Shown here: positions 1 to 5,647 of the stretch, one piece after another | Numbering within the stretch: position 1 is the stretch's first letter | Layout of the letters: every line of letters starts with the position of its first letter | NCBI GenBank assembly: GCA_025360355.1 | Contig: JANYCL010000315.1 | Span: forward strand, 1-6,248 | DNA from: Sphingobacteriaceae bacterium | GTDB lineage: Bacteria; Bacteroidota; Bacteroidia; B-17B0; Aurantibacillaceae | Direction: 5' to 3' | Length of the DNA: 6,248 bases | The notes under the pieces: generated by a model | What the model was told of the DNA's origin: nothing | Databases searched by the model: none | Seen by the model: only the letters and a program-made list of their open reading frames with translations | Made by a program: the position numbers and the translations under genes

Positions 1-87
1 TGGGAAGCGTTTAAAACTGAATTTAACCATGATATGGAAGAATTAGGAAATGCTTTTTCAGATTTAGGAAAAAACAACGTTAAATAA
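1..87 (+). CDS. 3' end of a small, possibly stress-related protein (partial)
   Basis: Reading frame 1 is open from the first base to a TAA at 85-87, leaving 28 C-terminal residues; the start lies outside the window. The tail is hydrophilic and helical-looking. It has the pattern W-x-x-F-K-x-E-F-N-H-D-M-E-E-L-G and ends in a Lys-rich NNVK. From memory this resembles the C-terminus of short Bacteroidota proteins annotated as sll1863-type stress-response proteins, which are coiled-coil and often exported. That match is recollection, not a search, and 28 residues are too few to be certain. The gene sits 32 bp upstream of the ompA-like gene on the same strand, with no terminator-like hairpin between them, so the two may be co-transcribed. 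That it is coding is fairly safe; the family name is tentative. Confidence 0.6.
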   Translation, partial: WEAFKTEFNHDMEELGNAFSDLGKNNVK

Positions 88-119
88 TTTATTTTTTAAA
101 CCAACTTATAAGAACTAAA

Positions 120-1610
120 ATGAAAAAATTAATATTACTGATAGCGTATTGTTTAACTATATCAACAACTTTTTCTCAAACAGATGAAAAAAAATGGAAC
201 ATCGGATTTTACGGTGGGATCACTCAATACAGCGGTGATAAAGGAATGAACTTTTACCATTTTGATCAACCTGCAACTTACGCTTTTGCAAGTGTATCCA
301 TTTCACGTTACTTAGGTAAACATTTTGACGCTTCTGTGTTTTTTACACGTGGCGAAATAGGAAATACTGAGCCACGCACGTCATGGACAACAAGTGCTGA
401 TGAACCAAATCACTTCCGCGTAAGAGCAAACACATTCAACATGTTGATACGTTACAACATCCTGGCTCCAAAATGGGCAGTACGTCCATACCTATATTTA
501 GGTGCAGGCGGCATTATGCATGAAGGCATTCATTCACTTAAAGATAAAGAACGTTTTGATTATGCTTTACCATCTTTCGGTGGTGGTTTAAATTTTCGCT
601 TAAATCCTATTATGTCTTTTCAAATAGAAGAATCATTTATGTACACTACTGCTGATGATATTGACGGTGAAGTTCATGGACCTAATGATGGTTACTTATA
701 TCACAAAGTTGGTTTTACTTTTAATTTAGGAAAACAAAAAGATACTGATGGCGATGGCGTTTCTGATAAAAAAGACAAATGCGAAAATACACCTAAAGGT
801 ATTTCAGTTGATGCGGTAGGCTGTCCGCTTGATCGTGATGGTGATGGAATTGCCGATTACCTAGATGCATGTGCTGATGTTGCAGGTGTTGCAGCACTTA
901 AAGGTTGTCCGGATAAAGATATGGATGGTATCACTGATAAAGAAGATCGTTGTCCTGATGTTTTTGGACCAGCTGCATTTAAAGGTTGCCCTGATACTGA
1001 CAAAGATGGCGTGATCGATATTGAAGACAAATGTGCAGGAACAAAAGCCGGTTACAAAGTTGATGCAACAGGTTGTACTTTGGATAATGATAAAGACGGA
1101 ATTGTAAATGAAGATGATCTTTGTCCAGAATTAGCAGGTACGCTTGCATTCAAAGGTTGTCCTGATACGGATGGTGATGGTGTTTCTGATAAAGAAGACC
1201 GTTGTCCTACTGTAAAAGGTACGCTTGAAAATAAAGGTTGTCCTGAAATTCCTAAAGTAGATATTCAGAAAATAACTTTAATTGCGAGTAAGATTTATTT
1301 CGAAACAGGAAGTGCAAAATTAAAATTGATCTCGAACTCTTCTTTAGATGATCTTTCTGAAATATTAAAACGTAATGAAGCTGTTAACTTAACTATTGAA
1401 GGACATACTGATAATGTTGGTGATGATGCTTATAACATGACTCTTTCACAACAAAGAACAGAAACAGTTAGAGAGTATTTGATCTCAAAAGGTGTTTCAG
1501 CGACACGTTTAACAGCAATAGGTTATGGTGAAACAAGACCGATCGCCGATAATGCAAAAGCTGCAGGTAAAGCAAAGAACAGAAGAGTTGAATTAAAAGC
1601 ATCGTACTAA
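120..1610 (+). CDS. OmpA family outer-membrane protein with thrombospondin type 3 repeats
   Basis: This 496-residue protein should tie the outer membrane to peptidoglycan. Residues 1-19 form a signal peptide (MKK, hydrophobic core, TTFS before Q20). Residues about 24-204 are alternating, aromatic and Gly-rich, ending in KVGFTFNLG, as expected of an N-terminal beta-barrel. Residues 208-375 hold six thrombospondin type 3 repeats (DxDxDGxxDxxDxC type), likely a calcium-binding stalk. Residues about 385-496 are the OmpA C-terminal domain: IYFETGSAKL at 392-401, GHTDN at 428-432, LSQQR at 442-446 and GYGETRP further on. D431 and R446 have the 15-residue spacing of the diaminopimelate-binding Asp/Arg pair known in OmpA. 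The ATG at 120 is preceded by an A-rich leader, and the signal peptide begins exactly there. It is followed at 28 bp by a second barrel gene. The architecture is complete and common in Bacteroidota; the precise physiological role is not predictable. Confidence 0.95.
   Translation: MKKLILLIAYCLTISTTFSQTDEKKWNIGFYGGITQYSGDKGMNFYHFDQPATYAFASVSISRYLGKHFDASVFFTRGEIGNTEPRTSWTTSADEPNHFRVRANTFNMLIRYNILAPKWAVRPYLYLGAGGIMHEGIHSLKDKERFDYALPSFGGGLNFRLNPIMSFQIEESFMYTTADDIDGEVHGPNDGYLYHKVGFTFNLGKQKDTDGDGVSDKKDKCENTPKGISVDAVGCPLDRDGDGIADYLDACADVAGVAALKGCPDKDMDGITDKEDRCPDVFGPAAFKGCPDTDKDGVIDIEDKCAGTKAGYKVDATGCTLDNDKDGIVNEDDLCPELAGTLAFKGCPDTDGDGVSDKEDRCPTVKGTLENKGCPEIPKVDIQKITLIASKIYFETGSAKLKLISNSSLDDLSEILKRNEAVNLTIEGHTDNVGDDAYNMTLSQQRTETVREYLISKGVSATRLTAIGYGETRPIADNAKAAGKAKNRRVELKASY
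741..1244 (+). repeat. Two tandem 84-codon blocks, each of three thrombospondin type 3 repeats
   Basis: The six repeats of the OmpA stalk are not uniform. Unit lengths run 30-27-27-30-27-27 residues. The long units (1 and 4) have linkers containing VDA-x-GC, while the short units end in KGCP. The stalk is therefore an A-B-B block of 84 residues (741-992) followed by a second A-B-B block (993-1244). Short DNA words such as aaaggttgtcc recur at the end of short units. This spacing is read directly from the sequence; a past block duplication is inference, because the blocks have diverged considerably at residue level. Confidence 0.8.
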
Positions 1611-1638
1611 ATTTTATCAATCACTAATCTAAAAAAAA

Positions 1639-2289
1639 ATGAAAAAACTAATTTTAATACTAGCATCCGTTACAGCCTTATCTGTTACAAACAGTAAAGC
1701 TCAGGATAACACAACCGATTTCCGCGATAAATTATCTTTCGGATTAAAAGGAGGTGCAAATTACTCGAACGTATACGATTCACAAGGCGAAGAATTTCAG
1801 GCCAGTCCGAAATTTGGTTTAGCTGCGGGAGGATTTATTGCAATTCCTATTGGAAAATTCTTTGGTTTGCAACCGGAAGCGTTGATCTCACAAAAAGGAT
1901 TTAAAGCAACAGGGCGCATTTTAGGTGGTACTTACAAATTTACACGTACTACAACTTATATTGATCTGCCTTTATTATTCGCTTTTAAACCAAGTGAATT
2001 CTTTACTATTGTTGCAGGGCCGCAATATTCTTACCTGATCCATCAAACGGATGTTTTTGCAAACGCTAGCACATCTATCGCACAGGAAACGGAATTCGAG
2101 CATGATAATATCCGGAAAAATACACTTTGTGTAGTTGGAGGAGTTGATGTTACCATGAAACACATTATTCTTAGCGCTAGAGCGGGATGGGATCTTCAGA
2201 ATAATAATGGCGATGGAACGTCAACTACACCACGTTACAAAAACGCATGGTATCAGGCTACCATCGGATACAGGTTTTACAATAATTAA
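1639..2289 (+). CDS. PorT-type outer-membrane beta-barrel protein (porin family)
   Basis: This 216-residue exported protein has a signal peptide at residues 1-21 (MKKLILILAS..., SKA before Q22). The mature part has the signature of the Bacteroidota eight-stranded barrel family PF13568 (OMP_b-brl_2). FGLKGGANYSNV lies at 34-45 as the first strand, LQPEALISQKG at 77-87, YIDLPLLFAFKP at 107-118, GPQYSYL at 127-133, GGVDVT at 167-172 and ATIGYRFYNN at 207-216 as the last strand. The length is typical of the family. These proteins sit in the outer membrane; few members have a known substrate, so 'porin' is a family label and not evidence of a channel. The gap to the upstream ompA-like gene is 28 bp with no visible promoter or terminator, suggesting one transcript. 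The ATG is preceded by nine A residues and begins the signal peptide. Confidence 0.9.
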   Translation: MKKLILILASVTALSVTNSKAQDNTTDFRDKLSFGLKGGANYSNVYDSQGEEFQASPKFGLAAGGFIAIPIGKFFGLQPEALISQKGFKATGRILGGTYKFTRTTTYIDLPLLFAFKPSEFFTIVAGPQYSYLIHQTDVFANASTSIAQETEFEHDNIRKNTLCVVGGVDVTMKHIILSARAGWDLQNNNGDGTSTTPRYKNAWYQATIGYRFYNN

Positions 2290-2318
2290 AATAATAAAAA
2301 CTTAATTAAAAACTAAAA

Positions 2319-2903
2319 ATGAAAACGCTGATCTTTACATCACTATTTTTCTTCGCTGCGGCGGGAATAAACATACAGGCACAGGATAAAGTAATTGAAG
2401 AAATTCCTGCTAACGAAAAATACGGCAAAACATTAAACCTTGGAGTAGGTATTGGATACTATGGATATATTGGGAGTACTGTACCGGTTGGAACTATGAA
2501 TTTTGAATTTGATGTTGCTAACCATTTTACATTAGCTCCTTTTGTTGGGATCTATTCTTATCAAAGATCTTATTATTGGGGAAATCCAAATAAAAATGAT
2601 TTTCGTTATTACAACTATAGAGAAACTGCTGTTCCGGTTGGAATTAAAGGAACTTATTACTTCGATAAATTATTTCACGCCAATGCAAAATGGGATTTTT
2701 ACGCGGCTGGCTCTGTTGGATTTATATTTAGAAGTGTAACGTGGGAAAATGGATATTATGGCGACCAACACGCGTATACAAGTGCTAGTCCGTTATATCT
2801 TGATGCACATATTGGAGCCGAATACCATATGACTAAAAAAGTCGGGATGTTTTTAGATCTGTCTACAGGTGTTTCAACATTTGGTTTTGCTTTTCATTTT
2901 TAA
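2319..2903 (+). CDS. Small tyrosine-rich outer-membrane beta-barrel protein
   Basis: This 194-residue protein has a clear signal peptide (residues 1-21, NIQA before Q22). The mature region consists of alternating hydrophobic strands: LGVGIGYYGYIG at 41-52, FTLAPFVGIYSY at 70-81, VPVGIKGTYYF at 105-115, FYAAGSVGFIFRSV at 127-140, LDAHIGAEYHM at 161-171 and VGMFLDLSTG at 175-184. It ends in FGFAFHF, the terminal-Phe signal expected for insertion by the BAM machinery. The segment around 80-103 is very rich in Tyr, Arg and Asn and probably forms an extracellular loop. The pattern fits a small barrel of eight strands or so; I cannot name a specific subfamily or ligand. It lies 29 bp after the PorT-type gene and shares the CTAAAA-ATG style leader with the ompA-like gene, so it probably belongs to the same operon. 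Confidence 0.85.
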   Translation: MKTLIFTSLFFFAAAGINIQAQDKVIEEIPANEKYGKTLNLGVGIGYYGYIGSTVPVGTMNFEFDVANHFTLAPFVGIYSYQRSYYWGNPNKNDFRYYNYRETAVPVGIKGTYYFDKLFHANAKWDFYAAGSVGFIFRSVTWENGYYGDQHAYTSASPLYLDAHIGAEYHMTKKVGMFLDLSTGVSTFGFAFHF

Positions 2904-2930
2904 TTGAGAATAAAATTAAATACAAAGATC

Positions 2931-3101
2931 ATGAGAAAATTTTCAGGAATAACCAATACCAATTCGCCTGACGCGGTAAACTCAGACACTATACAGCCTG
3001 ACCAAATTATGTTAGTCATTAAAAAAAGCAAATGCAATTCATACCGGACCGGGACAAACATACCGCCTTACGGAACAGAATTCAGAAACATTAATAAATA
3101 A
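2931..3101 (+). CDS. Possible small hypothetical protein, 56 residues
   Basis: An open frame starts at ATG 2931 (MRKFSG...) and ends in TAA at 3099-3101. The same frame is open back to a TTG right after the previous stop, but the ATG, 27 bp downstream of that stop, matches the spacing of the other genes here. The product is polar, with Asn, Thr, Asp and Pro in the first half, a short hydrophobic-basic stretch (IMLVIKKSK, about 28-36), one Cys at 37 and a Pro/Gly/Tyr stretch near 48-51. There is no signal peptide or membrane segment, and I recognise no family. It fills an otherwise empty gap between the third barrel gene and the lmo0937-type gene, with 18 bp to the latter. It could be a real small protein, or a chance open frame in what would then be a 216-bp intergenic leader. 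Confidence 0.4.
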   Translation: MRKFSGITNTNSPDAVNSDTIQPDQIMLVIKKSKCNSYRTGTNIPPYGTEFRNINK

Positions 3102-3119
3102 AAAATAAACCAAAAAAAT

Positions 3120-3275
3120 ATGGGAAATATACTTTATACGATCGCCGTCATACTTGTCGTTATCTGGGCCATTGGCTTTTTAGGGTTTAACGCCGGAGGA
3201 ATAATACACATTCTATTGGTTATTGCAGTGATCGCTGTTTTGCTACGGCTGATCCAGGGGAAAAATATAATTTAA
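3120..3275 (+). CDS. lmo0937 family small membrane protein
   Basis: This 51-residue protein begins at the ATG at 3120 behind the A-rich leader ccaaaaaaat and ends with TAA at 3273-3275. Almost the whole chain is hydrophobic. MGNILYTIAVILVVIWAIGF forms the first membrane helix, a Gly/Asn-rich turn (LGFNAGG, 21-27) follows, and IIHILLVIAVIAVLLRLI is the second helix with a short polar tail (QGKNII). This is the diagnostic layout and wording of the lmo0937 family, which is very widespread in Bacteroidota and usually about 50 residues. The function is unknown; members are often found beside stress genes. A two-helix hairpin in the inner membrane is expected. The gene is short enough to be missed by routine calling. 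The family assignment rests on recognition of the whole sequence and I consider it strong. Confidence 0.88.
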   Translation: MGNILYTIAVILVVIWAIGFLGFNAGGIIHILLVIAVIAVLLRLIQGKNII

Positions 3276-3276
3276 T

Positions 3277-3290
3277 TACAGACGGCTGTA
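3277..3290 (+). other. Short inverted repeat after the lmo0937-type gene
   Basis: TACAG and CTGTA form a five-base-pair stem around the loop ACGG, starting two bases after the lmo0937-type stop and followed by the T-rich gatttgttt. It could be a weak terminator or a small operator ahead of the DUF4421 gene. The stem is short and could be chance; it also abuts the possible -7 element. Confidence 0.25.
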
Positions 3291-3296
3291 GATTTG
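3289..3296 (+). promoter_or_regulatory. Possible Bacteroidota -7 promoter element (TAGATTTG)
   Basis: TAGATTTG fits the TAnnTTTG -7 consensus of the primary sigma factor in Bacteroidota. It lies 19 bp before the ATG of the DUF4421 gene, giving a very short leader. No good TTG/TTTG -33 element is present at the usual distance; the upstream sequence there is only AT-rich. The call rests on one half of the promoter. Confidence 0.25.
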
Positions 3297-3315
3297 TTTA
3301 ATAGGCCTTAGGTAA

Positions 3316-4482
3316 ATGCGGAAAAATATTTTTTTCGGATCAGTATTTTTTTACTTGATATTTTCGTGGATGAACAGCCACGCGCAGGAACCCCATATAA
3401 AAAAAAGTGAAGGTGTAAAAACCATTTGGGATATTCCGCATAATACCGCTTGGGAAAAATGGATGTGGATACACAGAAGTATTGTATTTAAAATCACACG
3501 CGATAGGCCTATAAAACACGACACTACTTATATCAAGTCATACAGTAAGCGTTTTGTGGTTACGCTTCCCGTTTCTAATCGGTTTCTTAGATTTGGATTA
3601 ATTGATGTTGAAAGTGGGAACAAATTAGTTTTTGTCCCCAATCTCCAATATACTTTAGGGTTTAGTTTAAGTTCCCGATGGGCCACTTTTATTATTAATT
3701 CACGGATAAAACTTTACGGCGATAACCCAACTTATAAAGGTCAAACCAAATACCGCGATTATCAGTTGAGCTTGTATGGAGAAAAAATTACCACAGACCT
3801 GTTCGTACAATACTATACTGGTTTTTATATTAAGAACTCAAGGGCTTATGATACTTATACAAGTGATAAACCTTTTGAGATCCGTGCTGATGTCAGCGCT
3901 ATCAACATTGGTATCAATACCTATTATATTGCCAACCATAAAAAATTCTCTTACAAAAATTCATTTGGATTTACCGAAAAACAAAAAAAAAGTGTAGGGT
4001 CCTTTTTATACGGTATTTACTATTCTTATTTCGATGTTAATAGTAGTCCATCACTTGTAAGCGATGCTTTTAAGAGCAGCTTTGATTCGCTTTCTTATAT
4101 TCGTTCAGGTCACACACATAATTTCGGACTAAACATTGGTTATATATACACTTTAGTATTTCTAAAAAAATGTTACACTACAGTTTCTCTTGTTCAGGGA
4201 CTGGGAGGAAAAAGCATTACATATATCCGTGAAAACAATTCCCGTTTTGATCAGGCTATAACCGGTTCAGGTAAATTAAACATTCGTTTTGGTGCGGGTT
4301 ATGATCATGGGTCGTATTTTGTTGGAACTATGGGCTTATTTGATTATTTTTTATTTGGTGGCATAACTCATTCTGCTTTTGATTATAGTTCAGGCAAATT
4401 TTTAGTTTATGCGGGCTACCGTTTCGCAACTTTAAAAAAAGAACGAAAATTGCTCCGAAAGCTTAAATTGATCGATTACTAA
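3316..4482 (+). CDS. DUF4421 domain-containing outer-membrane protein
   Basis: This 388-residue exported protein starts at ATG 3316, where the signal peptide begins (residues 1-23, SHA before Q24). The mature N-terminus (24-70) is Trp-rich and polar. The DUF4421 region then begins with TTYIKSYSKRFVVTLPVS (70-87). It continues with a conserved-looking core, KGQTKYRDYQLSLYG (141-155) and TDLFVQYYTGFYI (160-172), and further amphipathic strands such as FGLNIGYIYTLVFLK and FLVYAGYRFAT. Alternating aromatic strands throughout indicate an outer-membrane barrel of about 12 or more strands. No function is established for the family. After the last strand a basic tail, KKERKLLRKLK, extends into the final 15 residues; it is either periplasmic or an interaction segment. 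It is 40 bp from the previous gene and 114 bp from the next, so it may be the end of the first operon or a single gene with its own promoter. Confidence 0.88.
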   Translation: MRKNIFFGSVFFYLIFSWMNSHAQEPHIKKSEGVKTIWDIPHNTAWEKWMWIHRSIVFKITRDRPIKHDTTYIKSYSKRFVVTLPVSNRFLRFGLIDVESGNKLVFVPNLQYTLGFSLSSRWATFIINSRIKLYGDNPTYKGQTKYRDYQLSLYGEKITTDLFVQYYTGFYIKNSRAYDTYTSDKPFEIRADVSAINIGINTYYIANHKKFSYKNSFGFTEKQKKSVGSFLYGIYYSYFDVNSSPSLVSDAFKSSFDSLSYIRSGHTHNFGLNIGYIYTLVFLKKCYTTVSLVQGLGGKSITYIRENNSRFDQAITGSGKLNIRFGAGYDHGSYFVGTMGLFDYFLFGGITHSAFDYSSGKFLVYAGYRFATLKKERKLLRKLKLIDY

Positions 4483-4596
4483 AATGTGTGAATAATGTAA
4501 CTTTATCATAAAATTTCGCAACATTCCCTGCTACAAGGAAAGTCATCTTTACATCACGGTCACTTGATCGTATTTAAATCATTTAAAATAAAAACT
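4483..4596 (+). promoter_or_regulatory. Intergenic region with probable promoter for the ytxH-holin operon
   Basis: This 114-bp stretch is the longest gap without a gene in the window and precedes a compact four-gene run, so a promoter is expected here. Visible candidates are TAACTTTA at 4498-4505, one base off the TAnnTTTG -7 consensus, sitting in gtgtgaataatgtaac; and the two ATTTAAA copies at 4572-4578 and 4581-4587, nine bases apart, just before the start codon. No paired -33 element at proper spacing and no terminator-like hairpin for the DUF4421 gene could be found. An alternative sigma factor would explain the poor match, but that is inference. Confidence 0.35.
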
Positions 4597-4869
4597 ATGA
4601 GCTCATCAAAAGTATTAGTAGGCGTATTAGCAGGTTTAGCCGCTGGCGCATTATTAGGTGTATTATTTGCGCCGGATAAAGGATCAGAGACCAGAAAGAA
4701 AATTGCCAAAAAAGGAGAAGAATCTCTTGATGATCTAAAAGAAAAGCTGGATGAACTCATAAACAGTTTTACGGAAAAATTTGAAGCAGCTAAAGAAGAA
4801 GCCGGTGAATCTCTTGTTAACACCAAGAACAATATAAGCCAAATTAAAAAAGACATTAAGTCTGTTTAA
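4597..4869 (+). CDS. YtxH domain-containing protein (small stress-type membrane protein)
   Basis: This 90-residue protein starts at ATG 4597 (MSSSKVLVG). The frame is open 11 codons further upstream to a TTG, but that would place a polar extension before the membrane segment and lacks a better leader. Residues 6-24 are a Gly/Ala-rich membrane helix (VLVGVLAGLAAGALLGVLF). APDKGSETRKK (25-35), the signature of the YtxH family, follows directly. The remainder (about 38-90) is a charged, Lys/Glu-rich amphipathic helix likely to form a coiled coil. YtxH proteins are general-stress proteins in Bacillus and are widespread in Bacteroidota; the biochemical role is unknown. Membrane anchoring by the N-terminal helix with a cytoplasmic tail is expected. 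It opens a same-strand run, 29 bp before the holin-type gene. Confidence 0.92.
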   Translation: MSSSKVLVGVLAGLAAGALLGVLFAPDKGSETRKKIAKKGEESLDDLKEKLDELINSFTEKFEAAKEEAGESLVNTKNNISQIKKDIKSV

Positions 4870-4898
4870 AAACTAATCCCTTCAAAAAAAAACACGGA

Positions 4899-5255
4899 AT
4901 GTCACAACCCACTTCAGAAGATAAGATCATGTTCATGGAACCTTTGTTCGCAAGAGCGGAAGATTTTGGAAAAACCAGTCTTGAATTAATTAAGCTTAAA
5001 ACGGTTGATAAAACAGCTGATGTTGCATCCACTCTTATTTCGCGTGGCTCTGTAGTTCTTATCCTTTCTATGTTTACCATTATTGTAAATGTTGGGATCG
5101 CCTTATGGCTGGGTGATATTTTAGGAAAATCTTATTATGGGTTTTTCTGTGTGGCCGCGTTCTACGGAATTGTTGGGATCATACTTTATTTTTTCGCACA
5201 CAAATGGATAAAGAAAAGCATTAGCGAATCCATAATTACACAGATCCTTAACTAA
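4899..5255 (+). CDS. Holin superfamily III-type membrane protein (PF07332-like)
   Basis: This 118-residue protein has an amphipathic N-terminal part (about 14-50, FARAEDFGKTSLELIKLKTVDKTADVAS) and two membrane helices. The first is at 51-71 (SVVLILSMFTIIVNVGIALWL) and the second at 79-100. They are joined by a tight turn GDILGKS (72-78), and a basic tail KWIKK follows at 102-106. This is the layout of the 'phage holin family' PF07332, which also contains E. coli YqjE. Despite the name, members in this setting are chromosomal housekeeping or stress proteins; no lysis gene or phage gene is nearby. The gene follows ytxH by 29 bp and precedes the next gene by 5 bp. The start at ATG 4899 has a modest purine stretch (cacgga) upstream. 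The family call is by layout and wording and not from a profile search. Confidence 0.8.
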   Translation: MSQPTSEDKIMFMEPLFARAEDFGKTSLELIKLKTVDKTADVASTLISRGSVVLILSMFTIIVNVGIALWLGDILGKSYYGFFCVAAFYGIVGIILYFFAHKWIKKSISESIITQILN

Positions 5256-5260
5256 ACAGG

Positions 5261-5647
5261 ATGGCGAAAATAACTACCCCGGCTGAATTAAAAGAAGCTA
5301 TACGTTTATTAGAAATAGAACAAAAAGTTCAAGGCGATCTGTTAAAGGAACAATTTAAAATTACTTACGAAAGTTTAAAACCGGTAAATTTAATCGGAAA
5401 CACGATCAAAGAACTTACAAAACTCCCTAATTTAAAAGGCGATCTTTTAACTACAGTATTAAGTTTAGGGGCCGGATACCTTTCCAAAAAAGCTGCAGTT
5501 GGTAATACTGCCAATCCATTAAAACAATTACTAGGAACACTTTTACAAATGGGAGTTACAGGGCTTGTTTCTAAAAATAGTGATAGCATTAGATCTATCG
5601 CCAGCGAACTGTTTTCACGTTTGCTTAGTCCTAAAAAAACTGAGTAA
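5261..5647 (+). CDS. Unrecognised 128-residue protein in the ytxH-holin operon
   Basis: I cannot assign this protein to a named family. Residues about 7-52 are a charged amphipathic helix with coiled-coil character (AELKEAIRLLEIEQKVQGDLLKEQ at its start), followed by SLKPVNLIGNTIKEL (38-52). Two moderately hydrophobic Gly-containing segments follow, at 61-77 (DLLTTVLSLGAGYLSKK) and 87-104 (LKQLLGTLLQMGVTGLVS). They are weak as membrane helices but suited to membrane-surface association. The C-terminus is amphipathic and ends in SPKKTE. There is no signal peptide. The start at ATG 5261 has the purine-rich aacagg just before it and lies 5 bp after the holin-type stop. Its stop overlaps the next start (TAATG), so it is almost certainly co-translated with its neighbours. 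By position and helix layout it could be an analogue of YqjK or DUF3618 proteins, which is inference only. Confidence 0.85.
   Translation: MAKITTPAELKEAIRLLEIEQKVQGDLLKEQFKITYESLKPVNLIGNTIKELTKLPNLKGDLLTTVLSLGAGYLSKKAAVGNTANPLKQLLGTLLQMGVTGLVSKNSDSIRSIASELFSRLLSPKKTE

Noticed and set aside
2542..2739. Second + strand frame inside the third barrel gene
   Set aside because: It overlaps a clear signal-peptide barrel gene in another frame and its product has no recognisable feature.
2904..3101. TTG start directly after the preceding stop for the 56-aa frame
   Set aside because: There is no room for a ribosome-binding leader other than inside the preceding gene, and the ATG at 2931 has the gap length seen for neighbouring genes.
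3776..3997. Second + strand frame inside the DUF4421 gene
   Set aside because: It lies entirely within the DUF4421 core, which is read in the correct frame; it is a chance overlap.
4560..4856. 98-codon open frame on the - strand opposite ytxH
   Set aside because: It is a shadow of the strongly supported YtxH frame; its product is a Ser/Leu-rich mirror of the Lys/Glu-rich helix and has no leader or family resemblance.
4564..4869. TTG start 11 codons upstream for YtxH
   Set aside because: The added residues are outside the usual family start (short polar stretch then Gly-rich helix), and the ATG at 4597 has an A-rich leader like the other genes.
4899..5255. Holin-type gene as evidence of a prophage or lysis cassette
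   Set aside because: No endolysin, spanin, integrase or structural phage gene is near, and PF07332 proteins next to YtxH-like genes are ordinary chromosomal genes.
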